Assembly: GCA_030848705.1 (NCBI GenBank)
Contig: CM061240.1
Coordinates: 125,290,998-125,354,997 of the forward strand
Direction: 5' to 3'
DNA: 64,000 nt
Source of the DNA: Heracleum sosnowskyi
Lineage: Eukaryota > Streptophyta > Magnoliopsida > Apiales > Apiaceae
The position numbers and the translations under genes were made by a program. Shown here one piece after another: positions 32,785-43,200 of this stretch (position 1 is its first letter; every line of letters starts with the position of its first letter). The notes under the pieces are model-generated. The model was not told the origin of the DNA and searched no databases. It worked only from the letters and a program-made list of their open reading frames with translations.

Positions 32785-33085
32785 TGTTGGCTTTAATCTG
32801 AAACTTTACTTGTCTGAAACTAGTTGTTTTGTTTCTGCATTTTGACTGGGTCTGAATCGTGGAGGATAAGTCTCAGAATAAGTCTATAGCCGTAGAGTTA
32901 TTTTAGGAGATCTTTTAGCTGTTAGTTCCTGTTTTGTAGCAAGTACTGTTAACTTGCATTTCCTTATTTAAGTCTGTATTAGTTTTGGTTGCAATATCAA
33001 TAAACTCCACAATTTGCTTTTCTCTGTTTTATACATACAGTAATATCTATACTTTATAATCAAAGTAGCAGGTGGTCATCTTAGA
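32785..33085 (+). repeat. 3' LTR of Copia 1
   Basis: The LTR is 301 bp with no difference seen from the 5' LTR. The ATGCA duplication follows. Confidence 0.93.
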
Positions 33086-33221
33086 ATGCATCCTAATCCT
33101 CAAATCCCCAATTACTCTTATCAAATCAGTGATCAACAAGCTGGTGAAGAAGTAGTAACTCATCATTCTGCTCCAGGAGCTACCTCAAGAGTAAACCTAA
33201 TGGTGTTGATGCAGTTACTAC
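33086..33221 (+). pseudogene. Unidentified coding piece, part downstream of Copia 1
   Basis: It continues the frame of 28069-28235 (HPNPQIPNYSYQISDQQAGEE...). It is cut by the CACTA terminus at 33222, after which the frame runs into transposon sequence. A plus-two frame near 33180 (YLKSKPNGVDAVT) also looks protein-like, so a small indel or a splice site may lie here. Confidence 0.4.
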
Positions 33222-33655
33222 CACTACAACAAATACAGGCTTTTCCGACAGCAAACTTCTGACGGAGTTGTTTCCGGCGTCCAACTTCGGACGCAAAAAT
33301 CTGTCACATGGTTAGCCAAACTTTAGACAGACTTTAAAATGTTGTCGGAAGTTGAATATTTTAACAATATATTTTGGCGCTTACAAAATATTGTCCCAAA
33401 AAATTTCCCGCTAACACAACCTTCTCACGATAATGATTCAACTGTCGGATGTTCTGGCCAATTTCCTTTTTCTTTTATAATCTAGAATCCAAAAATCCTT
33501 ATTAAATAGTAAAAATCCCGTAACTTTCTAACAGACAAATTCAGTCGGAAGTTAAACAGTAAAAACTAATATTCAAATAAGAACTTCTGACGGACATGTA
33601 TGGTATGTCAGAAGGTGTTCTGCTACCTACTATCCACACATTCACTTCTCATTAT
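33222..33655 (+). mobile_element. CACTA (En/Spm) transposon, 5' terminal region
   Basis: The sequence starts CACTACAACAAATACAGG, a typical plant CACTA end. TAC precedes it, a possible 3-bp target duplication. The subterminal part holds inverted and direct copies of ACTTCTGACGG / GTCGGAAGTT (near 33249, 33341, 33543, 33582), like the subterminal motifs bound by TNPA proteins. Copia 2 interrupts it at 33655 and the element resumes at 38431. I did not find the opposite terminus (expected GTTGTAGTG). Confidence 0.8.
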
Positions 33656-33958
33656 TGTTAGAATTAATCTAAACATATTAGTATTTATTTGTTTGGGGTT
33701 TATTTGTGTTTAAATAAATTAATAGGTGTGTACGTTGGCTGTGACTTAGTCACCCAGTAGTTGCATCTATTTAGGAATGTGGTTTAGTAGTAGAGAAAAA
33801 CTAGGAAGTGTTTTCCTGTTTTGCAGCTTCCCAGTTAGCAGTAGTAGCTATATTAGTACTTTACTTCCGTTGCAATATGAAGCAACTGAATCAATAAAAG
33901 TGTTTTTCCATTACAGCAAATCATTCCATTCTGTTTACTTTCTATTTCTTGTTCAACA
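33656..33958 (+). repeat. 5' LTR of Copia 2
   Basis: The LTR is 303 bp from TGTTAG to CAACA. AATAAAAG near 33893 may be its polyadenylation signal. Confidence 0.94.
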
Positions 33959-33960
33959 TC

Positions 33961-33972
33961 TGGTATCAGAGC
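33961..33972 (+). other. Primer-binding site of Copia 2
   Basis: TGGTATCAGAGC, complementary to initiator-Met tRNA, 2 nt after the LTR. Confidence 0.9.
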
Positions 33973-34008
33973 ATAACTCCTGGCAAGGCTGTACGTGACA
34001 TCTGAAAC

Positions 34009-37000
34009 ATGGAAACGAACAAGAGTGCTGAGACGAGCAAAACCAAGGAGGGGTCGTTTGGCTTGAGCTATCCAATGCTGACAAAATCAAATTACACTGC
34101 ATGGGCACAAAAGATGAAAGTTTTTATGCAAGCTCATGGAGTGTGGGAAGCAATAGAGTCCAAGGATCCCAAAGCGGTAGTTGATGAGAAGGCTGAAAAA
34201 CGAGCCTTGGCAATTATTTACCAGGGAATCCCAGATGACGTGCTTTTGGCACTCTCAGAAAAGAAAACATCTAAAGCAGCCTGGGAGGCGATAAAGATAT
34301 TGTTCCAAGGATCTGATAAGGTGAGACAGGCAAAGGCACAAACACTCAGATCAGACTTCGAAGCACTGAAGATGAAAGACACAGATCAGATAGAAGATTT
34401 CTGTATGAGACTCAATGGGTTGGTTACAAATATCCGAGCATTGGGAGAAAAGATTGAAGAAGCACAGGTTGTCAGGAAACTGTTAAGAGCTGTGCCAACC
34501 AAGTTTCTGCAAATTGCCTCAGCCATCGAGCAATTTGGAAACTTGGACGACATGTCAATAGAGGAGGTGATCGGGTCGCTTCGGGCCCATGAAGAAAGGC
34601 TACAAGGACAAACTGAAAATGCTGAGAAACAGCTACTGGGACAGCAACTCATGCTGACCGCGGAGGAATGGCAAAAGAAAGAAACCAGTGATGGAAAACT
34701 CCTTCTAACGAGGGAAGAATGGTTGCAGAGGACTGGGAAAACTAACACTGGTGGAGGTGGTAGAGACCATCGAGTCAGAGATAACCGCATTGTGCGAGAT
34801 AGAAGTCAAGTGAAGTGCTTCAACTGCCTTGGCTATGGCCATTACGCAGCAGAGTGTCGAAAGACGAGAGCCAAAAGAGGTGAGGTAAACCTGATTCAAG
34901 CAAGAGATGATGAACCTGCGTTGCTTATGGCCATGTGTGACAGTAATGTGCTTGCACTCACAGAGGGAAAGAATGCACCTAATAGCCCGGAAGTAGAAGA
35001 GAATACATGGTACCTCGACAATGGGGCTAGCAATCACATGACGGGAAACAGAGAAAAATTTGAAAGCTTGGACAGGTCAGTAAAGGGCGAGGTAAAATTT
35101 GGAGATGGCTCTCTGGTGAAAATCGAAGGGAAAGGGTCAATTCGAATTACTTGTAAGAATGGTGAAACTCGATTCCTGCAAGGAGTGTACTTTATCCCCA
35201 CACTACGTAGCAATATTATTAGTCTTGGGCAGCTATCAGAAGAAGGCAACAGAGTAGTTATAGACGGTGAGCACTTGTGGGTTTATGATAGTTGTGGCAG
35301 GCTGTTAATGCAAGTAAGGAGATCTGGGAATCGTCTTTATAAAATCTACATTGAGGAAACACAAACACAGTGTTTGCTAACCAAAGGAGCAGAAGAATCG
35401 CGACTGTGGCATCAACGACTCGGCCACGTGAATTTCAATGCTATGCAGGTCATGTCAAAGCATCAAATGGCATATGGGCTACCTACTGTCATTAAACCAG
35501 ATGGAAATTGTCATGGTTGCCTCATGTCGAAGCAAACACGTAAGTCCTTCCCATCCCAAACTAGTTTCTCTGCCAAAGTTGCTTTAGAATTAATACATAT
35601 GGATTTATGTGGGCCTATCACCCCTGCTACACCAGCTGGGAATCAATTTTTCATGCTAATTGTCGATGATTTTACACGTATGATGTGGGTATACATGCTA
35701 AAAACAAAAGATGAAGCCTTGAATAAATTCAGAATTTTTAAGTTGGCAATTGAGAATGGTGCTAAGCAGGGAATTCAAGTCTTAAGAACTGATCGTGGTG
35801 GGGAGTTTTGCTCAAAAGCGTTCCAGAATTTTTGCGAAGAACAGGGCATATCTAGACACTACACAGCGCCCTACACACCTCAACAAAATGGGGTGGTAGA
35901 GCACCGTAACCGTACAGTAGTAGCCATGGCCAGAAGTTTACTCTCTGAACGGAAAATGCCCTCAGATTTTTGGGGAGAAGCTGTTCATCATGCAGTCTAC
36001 ATCCTCAACAAGCTGCCAACTCGCTCCATGTCCACTATCACTCCGCACGAAGCATGGTACAACAGAAAACCCAGTGTCGAGCATCTGAAAGTCTTTGGCT
36101 GTACTGCTTATATGAAAATACCCTCTGCCCTTACCAGAAAACTTGATGATCGGAGTCGATTGGTTGTTCATCTTGGACGCGAAACAGGAACTAAGGCATA
36201 TCGTTTGTATGATCCAGCATCACAGAGTCTTCACATCAGTAGAGACGTTGTTTTCAACGAACAACAAGGCTGGGACTGGAAGTCAATTGCAGATGGTGTC
36301 TCAAGTCACGCGCCCAGCTTCTTTTTGAACGAACCCACAGTGGAGACATCTGAGGAACATGACACTTCATCACACGAGTCTGAGTGTGACACTGGTGATA
36401 CCACGCCAAATTTTTCTACACCTAGGTCTGGTACAGACACTGAGGACAGTGTCAACATCCATGACACCTACGATGACAGTGCAACACCACGACGTCTTCG
36501 ACCTCTTCGAGATGTATATGCTGACTCTACTCAGGTTGAGCTCGAGGAAGAACTCTTACTTATGGGCATAGACGAACCAGTGTGTTTTGAACAAGCAATT
36601 AAAGAAGACGTATGGAAAGAAGCTATGCATCAAGAAATCAGCTCCATTGAGAAAAATCAGACTTGGGAATTGACAAATCTACCACCCGGACATAAAGCTA
36701 TTGCCTTGAAGTGGGTCTTCAAGGTCAAGAAAGATCAAACTGGTGCTGTGACAAAACATAAAGCTCGCCTCGTCGCCAAAGGATATGTTCAACAAAAAGG
36801 TGTGGATTTTGATGAAGTTTTTGCCCCAGTCACCCGGCTGGAAACTGTTCGCCTATTGCTTGCTTTAGCAGCTAAAAATACGTGGGAGGTTCATCACCTC
36901 GATGTGAAATCAGCTTTTTTGAATGGCATTCTCTTGGAAGAGGTCTATGTTTTTCAACCTCAAGGCTATGTCAAACAGGGCTGTGAACACCAAGTCTATC

Positions 37001-38112
37001 GTCTACTCAAAGCGTTATATGGATTACGCCAAGCTCCACGGGCTTGGTACTCACGCCTTAATAAATACCTGCTGCAACTTGGGTTTACTAAGTGTCCATT
37101 CGAACCTGCTGTCTACACGAAACGTACAGGTGGTGATTGCTTGATAGTTGGCGTCTATGTCGACGATTTGATAATCACAGGCTCAAATTTGTCCCACATT
37201 GTCGAATTCAAGGGGGAGATGAGTCGTGAATTCGACATGTCGGACCTTGGTAAGCTGTCATATTATCTAGGTTTGGAAGTTAGTCAAGGCTCGAGGTTCA
37301 TCGAGATCAAGCAGTCCAGCTACGCTTTGAAGGTGTTAGAAAAGGCAGGTATGGGAGATTGCACTGCTGTCAAGTACCCGATGGACACCAAATTGCAGCT
37401 GTGGGCAGATGACACTGGTAAGCCTGTAAACTCGACACAGTACAAAAGCACAGTGGGTGGATTGCGTTATCTAGTTCACACACGCCCGGACATTGCTTAC
37501 GCTGTTGGTATTGTTAGTCGATATATGGAGAGGCCCACGGAACTGCACTTGAGTGCTGTGAAACGAATTTGTCGATATGTGAAAGGAACTCTGCAGTATG
37601 GTTTGTTCTATACAAAAAGGCGAGGAAATTATATATTGTCGGGGTTTTCGGACAGTGATCTGGCAGGGAGCTTGGACGATAGGAAGAGCACAAGTGGCAT
37701 GGCGTTTTACTTGGATGAAAATCTGATTACCTGGGTGTCTCAAAAGCAACGATGTGTTGCTTTGTCTAGCTGCGAGGCCGAGTTTATGGCAGCCACAGCT
37801 GCTGCCTGTCAAGCTGTGTGGTTGCAACGAGTTCTCAGTCATATTACAGACGCAAAGTCAGGACCAGTGGTGTTGTTTATCGATAATCGATCTGCAGTAG
37901 ACTTAGCTCGCAACCCGGTTTTTCATGGAAGGAGTAAACATATCGACTTGAGATATCATTTCATACGCGAATGTGTTGAGAAAGGGCTGGTTGTCATCAA
38001 GCATGTTAGGACTAATGAACAGAGAGCTGATATCTTAACTAAGGCGCTTGCTGCTGCAAAGTTTGAGAAGATGCGTGATTTGCTTGGGGTTAAGAATCTT
38101 GAGGATGTTTAG
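34009..38112 (+). CDS. Copia gag-pol polyprotein 2, intact
   Basis: The frame has 1367 codons from METNKSAETS. Approximate residues: gag N-terminus (LSYPMLTKSNYTAWAQKMK), CCHC knuckle CFNCLGYGHYAAEC (269), protease YLDNGAS (333), integrase zinc finger (H...H...CHGC) and core with RTDRGGEF and NGVVEHR, reverse transcriptase with YVDD (1049), and RNase H (SDSDLAG, SSCEAEF, FIDNRSA). Every catalytic motif I looked for is present. It is similar to Copia 1 along its whole length, so both belong to one broad lineage, which I cannot name with confidence. Confidence 0.95.
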   Translation: METNKSAETSKTKEGSFGLSYPMLTKSNYTAWAQKMKVFMQAHGVWEAIESKDPKAVVDEKAEKRALAIIYQGIPDDVLLALSEKKTSKAAWEAIKILFQGSDKVRQAKAQTLRSDFEALKMKDTDQIEDFCMRLNGLVTNIRALGEKIEEAQVVRKLLRAVPTKFLQIASAIEQFGNLDDMSIEEVIGSLRAHEERLQGQTENAEKQLLGQQLMLTAEEWQKKETSDGKLLLTREEWLQRTGKTNTGGGGRDHRVRDNRIVRDRSQVKCFNCLGYGHYAAECRKTRAKRGEVNLIQARDDEPALLMAMCDSNVLALTEGKNAPNSPEVEENTWYLDNGASNHMTGNREKFESLDRSVKGEVKFGDGSLVKIEGKGSIRITCKNGETRFLQGVYFIPTLRSNIISLGQLSEEGNRVVIDGEHLWVYDSCGRLLMQVRRSGNRLYKIYIEETQTQCLLTKGAEESRLWHQRLGHVNFNAMQVMSKHQMAYGLPTVIKPDGNCHGCLMSKQTRKSFPSQTSFSAKVALELIHMDLCGPITPATPAGNQFFMLIVDDFTRMMWVYMLKTKDEALNKFRIFKLAIENGAKQGIQVLRTDRGGEFCSKAFQNFCEEQGISRHYTAPYTPQQNGVVEHRNRTVVAMARSLLSERKMPSDFWGEAVHHAVYILNKLPTRSMSTITPHEAWYNRKPSVEHLKVFGCTAYMKIPSALTRKLDDRSRLVVHLGRETGTKAYRLYDPASQSLHISRDVVFNEQQGWDWKSIADGVSSHAPSFFLNEPTVETSEEHDTSSHESECDTGDTTPNFSTPRSGTDTEDSVNIHDTYDDSATPRRLRPLRDVYADSTQVELEEELLLMGIDEPVCFEQAIKEDVWKEAMHQEISSIEKNQTWELTNLPPGHKAIALKWVFKVKKDQTGAVTKHKARLVAKGYVQQKGVDFDEVFAPVTRLETVRLLLALAAKNTWEVHHLDVKSAFLNGILLEEVYVFQPQGYVKQGCEHQVYRLLKALYGLRQAPRAWYSRLNKYLLQLGFTKCPFEPAVYTKRTGGDCLIVGVYVDDLIITGSNLSHIVEFKGEMSREFDMSDLGKLSYYLGLEVSQGSRFIEIKQSSYALKVLEKAGMGDCTAVKYPMDTKLQLWADDTGKPVNSTQYKSTVGGLRYLVHTRPDIAYAVGIVSRYMERPTELHLSAVKRICRYVKGTLQYGLFYTKRRGNYILSGFSDSDLAGSLDDRKSTSGMAFYLDENLITWVSQKQRCVALSSCEAEFMAATAAACQAVWLQRVLSHITDAKSGPVVLFIDNRSAVDLARNPVFHGRSKHIDLRYHFIRECVEKGLVVIKHVRTNEQRADILTKALAAAKFEKMRDLLGVKNLEDV

Positions 38113-38127
38113 ATTAAGGGGGAGTTA

Positions 38128-38430
38128 TGTTAGAATTAATCTAAACATATTAGTATTTATTTGTTTGGGGTTTATTTGTGTTTAAATAAATTAATAGGTG
38201 TGTACGTTGGCTGTGACTTAGTCACCCAGTAGTTGCATCTATTTAGGAATGTGGTTTAGTAGTAGAGAAAAACTAGGAAGTGTTTTCCTGTTTTGCAGCT
38301 TCCCAGTTAGCAGTAGTAGCTATATTAGTACTTTACTTCCGTTGCAATATGAAGCAACTGAATCAATAAAAGTGTTTTTCCATTACAGCAAATCATTCCA
38401 TTCTGTTTACTTTCTATTTCTTGTTCAACA
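38128..38430 (+). repeat. 3' LTR of Copia 2
   Basis: The LTR is 303 bp and identical by eye to the 5' LTR; ATTAT follows. Confidence 0.94.
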
Positions 38431-38820
38431 ATTATATCCTTCCTTTGTATCTAAACCCACATTATTTCTTCAACCCATTAAAAAGTATATTGGATGAAAA
38501 ATAAACAGCAACCTTAGAAGTTAACATGTCTCAATGTAAGTATTTACATTACAAATGTATATCTTGACTCTTGTTTATGTTACATCTCTATGTAGTTATA
38601 TACTTGTGAATTTATTTTGTATGCAAATCTGATTTACACACTTGTGTATATTGTGCATATGTGTAGGTAAATATGATCTATATACACTTTAAAATGTCTT
38701 CCTTGTTGAAAATTTGTAGAAAATAATATGAGTGCATATATGGTTCATGAATATTATAAATTCAAGATTAGTGTTAATTTTACAATTAATTAATTCATGT
38801 GTCATTTTTATATTTTATAG

Positions 38821-41800
38821 ATGTCTATAGATCGGAGTTGGATACGTCAAAGATCCAATCCTAATGGTTATGGATTTACGGAAGAATATTGTAACGGCGT
38901 GGATGAATTTGTAGAATTTGCACAAAGAAATTGCACGGAACCGAATGGACTTATCTTGTGTCCATGTAAAGTATGTAAAATTTTGCACTCGAAGAGTCCA
39001 TTTGATGTTAAGTATGATTTGATTGTAACTGGATTTCTCGAGAGTTATAATGTTTGGTATTATCACGGGGAAGTAGTTGGTGGTGGTTCGAGTAATCAAC
39101 GAAGGAATATTCAATACGGAGATTTGTTTGATCAAACACAAATGTTGAGGGATGCTTTTGGGGAGGATTACACTAATGAGGAAGAGCCGAACATGCAAGC
39201 AGCTGATTTTTTTGAAAATGTGAATGGTTATGGAGCCCCAATATATCCAGCTGATTCTGTACACGCAGCTGACTTTTGTTATGAAATTATTGCATTTTAA
39301 AAATCGACATGGGTGTACTGAAAAGGGGTTTAATGAGATGCTCTCTTTACTTGTTGATGTGTTCCCGACAGATCACAAACTCCCGGAGAAATACAATGAT
39401 TGCAAGAAGATGGTTAATAAGTTGAATTTGGGATACGAGAAAATATGCATGTTATTTTATGGTGAAGACAGTCATAAAAAGTATTGCAAGTATTGTGAGT
39501 TGAGCCGATATAAAGATGCCAAGCTAGAGGGAAGCCGCACAATTCCAAGGAAAATCTTAAGATACTTTCGCCTCACTGACCGTCTACAAAGATTTTACAT
39601 GCCTGGACGTATTGCTGAACAAATGAGATGGTACAAGAATAGAATTGTGACCGATGGGGTTATTTCTCACCCAGCAGATGGAGAGGAGTGGAAAGAATTT
39701 GATAGAAATTATCCTGATTTTGCACAAGAGGTTCGAAATGTAAGAATTGGTCTTGCAACTGATGGTTTCCCCCCTACAATAATGGTACTTCATCCCAGTA
39801 ATTGGTTTGGCCTGTTGTTGCAGTTTTATATAATCTCCCACCTTCTATGTGCATGAAGGATCCATATATGTTCATGACATTACTCGTACCCGGACCTAAT
39901 GATCTTGGAAAGAATCTTAATGTCTATCTCAGACCTCTCATTGATGAGTTGATTCAACTGTGGCAAGTTGGTGTCCATACTTATGATGCTTTTACGAAGA
40001 CTAATTTTACATTGAGGGCTGCATTGTTATGGACAATGAGTGACTTTCCTGGATTAGGCATGGTGAGCGGGTGGTCAACCCATGGGAAGAAGTGTTGTCA
40101 TGTTTGCATGGGGGATGTCAAAGCTAAACAACTACCCCACAGCAGGAAGAGTAGTTTTTATGGATTGCATAAGGGGTTTCTAGACAAACGCCGAACGAAA
40201 AGGCGAACAGGGTTTGCTGTTCGTACTATGTTAGCGGGAATAACTTTTCCTCCTCCTGGGAAACCTCATTCCAAGGAAAGGGCAGATGGATTTGGGGTTT
40301 CACATAATTGGACACATGTTACTAGATTTTTTGACTTGCCATACTGGGATTCGCTACGTTTACGCCACTGTATTGATGTCATGCATACTGAGAAGAATGT
40401 ATTTGAAAACATCTTCCACACCATAATTAATAGTGGAAAAACGAAGGATACTACATTTGCGAGACAGGATTTGGAAACCCTAGGAATCATGAAAGATCTA
40501 TGGATGAAGGGTGGTCGTAAGCTTCGATCGGGCTAAATACTGTCTTACATGAGAGCAATTGAAACTCTTATGTAGATGGGTGAGAAAAGTGCAACTACCA
40601 GATGGTTGTTCTTCGAACATTAAGAGATGTGTTAAGGTCCCAGACTTGAAGTTCCACGGCATGAAGTCGCACGATTGTCATGTATTTATGCAAAAGTTTA
40701 TACCTTCTGCATTCTGTGAACTTCTTCCCGATGATGTGTTTAAAGTAATTTGTGACTTATCAAACTTTTTCATAGATTTGTGCTCAACGACACTACTTGA
40801 ATCTGATTTGAGGAAAATGGAAAAGAACATTGTTGGAATCGTTTGTACATTGGAGACTATATCTACACATAGTCTCTTCGATCCAATGGAGCATCTTCTT
40901 GTTCATCTCGTTGAGGAGTGTAGACTTGGCGGCCCTTGTAACACTCGTTGGCAATATGGATTGGAAAGACTACAACACCGATTGAAAGAGAAAGTAGGGA
41001 ACAAAGCACGCGTTGAAGGTTCTATTGCAGAGCGTTATGTACAAGAAGAGCTTTCACATTTTTGCTCTATGTACTTCGAGTCTAGCGTTCAAACTGCTCA
41101 TAACAGGCTAGGTCGTAATGAAGTGGATGATAACTTCCGCGATCCGAAGAAACTAGAGGAGTTCACATATCCTGTGAAACTCCTGGGAGCATACACAAAT
41201 TACCACTTGGATGAAGATTCATATCTCACAGCAACACATTATGTTCTCACTAACATAGCTGAAGTAGCACCATATATTACGTAAGGAATTTGATACTTTA
41301 ATTAAAAATTTAACCACATGTTCCAATTTTTTTTAATATTGGATGGTAATATTTTCAGGATTTTTGAACAAGAGGTTCGCAGCAACAGCCCTAATCTAAT
41401 GAGTGATGCAGAGATGGATGCAGTGTTAAAGTCTAATATGCTCAACTGGTTGCAACAAAAGGTATAAGAAATTATTTTATTTTATTTTTAACAATGTTAA
41501 ATATATTAATTTTATAGTGCATGAATCTAATTGTTCATCGAAGTAATTTTAGGGAGGAGCTGATTTTAGAATTTTTTTTTTAAAGCAATTTTTGTTCAAT
41601 GGAAAAGCTTAATCTATAGGCTTGATGTTTCTGAAAAAAATTAATTTGAACATTACTAAAGAGATGTTTTTTCAGTTATATGCACTTCCTTATTTGAGTA
41701 TATCATATTTAGGTTTGGCATCATGTGTGTGTTTTCTTAAGGTCTGGTTGTCTTCCAAGTACAAGACAATTTTTATGTGTATGAACGATTCAAGTATCTG

Positions 41801-42435
41801 TTACGAGGACCAGCAACTTTTGTGCTTTCTTATAAAAGATGCAAGGTGAATGGCTTTGCATTCAACTTAAGAAGATCTAGTTCCGGAGTACTTGTCAAGG
41901 GCAACTGTTATGATAATAATTCTTATGATTACTACAGGATATTATAAAGCTAACATATGGTGGTGGAAATCAAGTGATTCTTTTTAAATGTCATTGGTTT
42001 GATCCTATTAATGGCGTCAAGAAAGACAAAAATGGGGTGGTCTTAATTGATATAAATTCAAAACTACAGGGGAATGATGTTTACATTTTAGCAAGTCAAG
42101 CAACCCAATTTTATTATGCTCCGAGTGTGAAGAATCTGAATAGCAATATTTACACTATCATCACAACTAGATCTCGTCCGCTAGATGAAAGAGGTCATAA
42201 TGCATAGGAGGAAGCTTTTCAGGAGGAAGTTGCAAATACCAATGTGGTGACATTTCCGAACATGTCATTATTTATTGATTTATCACAATATGATTTGGGA
42301 GAAGAAGATCAAGAACCTGAGCCAGAGAATATGGTGGTAAGTGAAGATGAGCAAGAAAATGTGGTGGAAAGTGAAGAAGAAGAAGACGGATATGAAAGCG
42401 AAGAAAAAGAAGAAGAAGAAGAAGAAGAAGAATGA
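38821..42435 (+). pseudogene. TNP2-type (TNPD) CACTA transposase, decayed
   Basis: It starts MSIDRSWIRQRS with a transposase-associated domain (YCNGVDEFVEFA...LCPCKVC, 38821 to about 39080). The TNP2 transposase core follows (CKYC, YGEDSHKKYC; GLATDGF; LLVPGP; LLWTMSDFPGLGMVSGWSTHGKKCCHVC; LPYWDSLRLRHCIDVMHTEKN). The C-terminal DUF4216-like domain is at about 41940-42200 (ILFKCHWFDP...VYILASQATQFYY). Lesions: frame changes near 39265, 39790 and 40536, and a TAG at 42205. Introns are likely at 41282 (ACGTAAGG) to 41359 and from 41460. It ends in a Glu-rich tail. The enzyme would bind and cut CACTA ends, but this copy is dead. Confidence 0.85.
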
Positions 42436-43200
42436 GTGAATGAATGAATTTATCATTTTTTTTCTTGTATTGAACCTGTTTTAGTGTATTTTGACATTTT
42501 AGTGTATCAATTCAGGTTTTATCTTTCTGTTGTGCTTGTAGCTATAGGTAAATTTCATTTGATTAGCTATGATTTTTTATGATTATGTTAACTGCTGGGT
42601 ATCTTTTTTCTATAATGTGTTTAGTGCAAAATGTTCCACTTATGTGAATTTATGATTATGCTAACTAGTTTGTGATAATTATGGAGGGCAGGAGCTATTC
42701 TGTGCACGTTTGATGTTTTGGTAAAAAAACCCAGTACATTTGACAGATTTTCTTTAGGTTGTCAGAAGTTCATAACTAGAGAACATGGATTTGCTTGTTT
42801 TATCTCTACTCCGCCTCAAAAGGCTTAATCTAATTTATATCCAAAATGTCAACAACCATCCAAACACCATATGTCAAACCTGGTGCACAATGCACGTCTA
42901 AAATTACAAAACTCATCCAAACTAAAAAATAGATACTAAAAAACTTCAAAACTGCATTAAGTCGTTAACATTAAGTCAAAGGGATCATAAACAACCTAAA
43001 AACCCAAATCCATTGGACTAAAACAATAATCCATGAGCAACTTACAATGTACAAAGAAAACAAAAGCTAGCTAGTTGTTTAATTCCCAAAATATCTAGCT
43101 GTCTAGTCCCAAAAAATCTAGCCTTCTAATCCCAAAATACTAGATGCATAATCCCCCTCTATCAAACTTATCAAACTGTGTGAATATTGTCACCTTGACA
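42436..43200. other. Spacer between convergent CACTA genes
   Basis: It lies between the stop of the plus-strand transposase (42435) and the stop of the minus-strand TNPA-like gene (43203). It is AT-rich with no coding region seen, and probably holds both 3' ends. Confidence 0.55.

Larger units (their letters stand above)
28236..33085 (+). mobile_element. Ty1/Copia retrotransposon 1, intact
   Basis: The element is flanked by a perfect 5-bp duplication ATGCA (28231-28235 and 33086-33090). Both LTRs are 301 bp and identical by eye. The initiator-Met primer site, an intact polyprotein and a purine tract (GATTAGGGGAG, 32770s) are all present. The insertion is recent and potentially autonomous. 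The LTR ends are TG...GA rather than TG...CA. Confidence 0.95.
33656..38430 (+). mobile_element. Ty1/Copia retrotransposon 2, intact, nested in CACTA
   Basis: The element is flanked by ATTAT on both sides (33651-33655 and 38431-38435). LTRs are 303 bp, TG...CA, identical by eye. It has an initiator-Met primer site, an intact polyprotein and a purine tract AAGGGGGAGTTA (38116-38127). It is clearly younger than the CACTA element. It is related to Copia 1 but has unrelated LTRs. Confidence 0.95.

Noticed and set aside
38815..39264. Long open frame opposite to the CACTA transposase start
   Set aside because: It is the complement of a clearly homologous TNP2 coding region and has no features of its own.
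42361..42435. Separate acidic protein gene
   Set aside because: The Glu-rich stretch is in frame with the C-terminus of the CACTA transposase past a TAG at 42205 and is best read as its tail.
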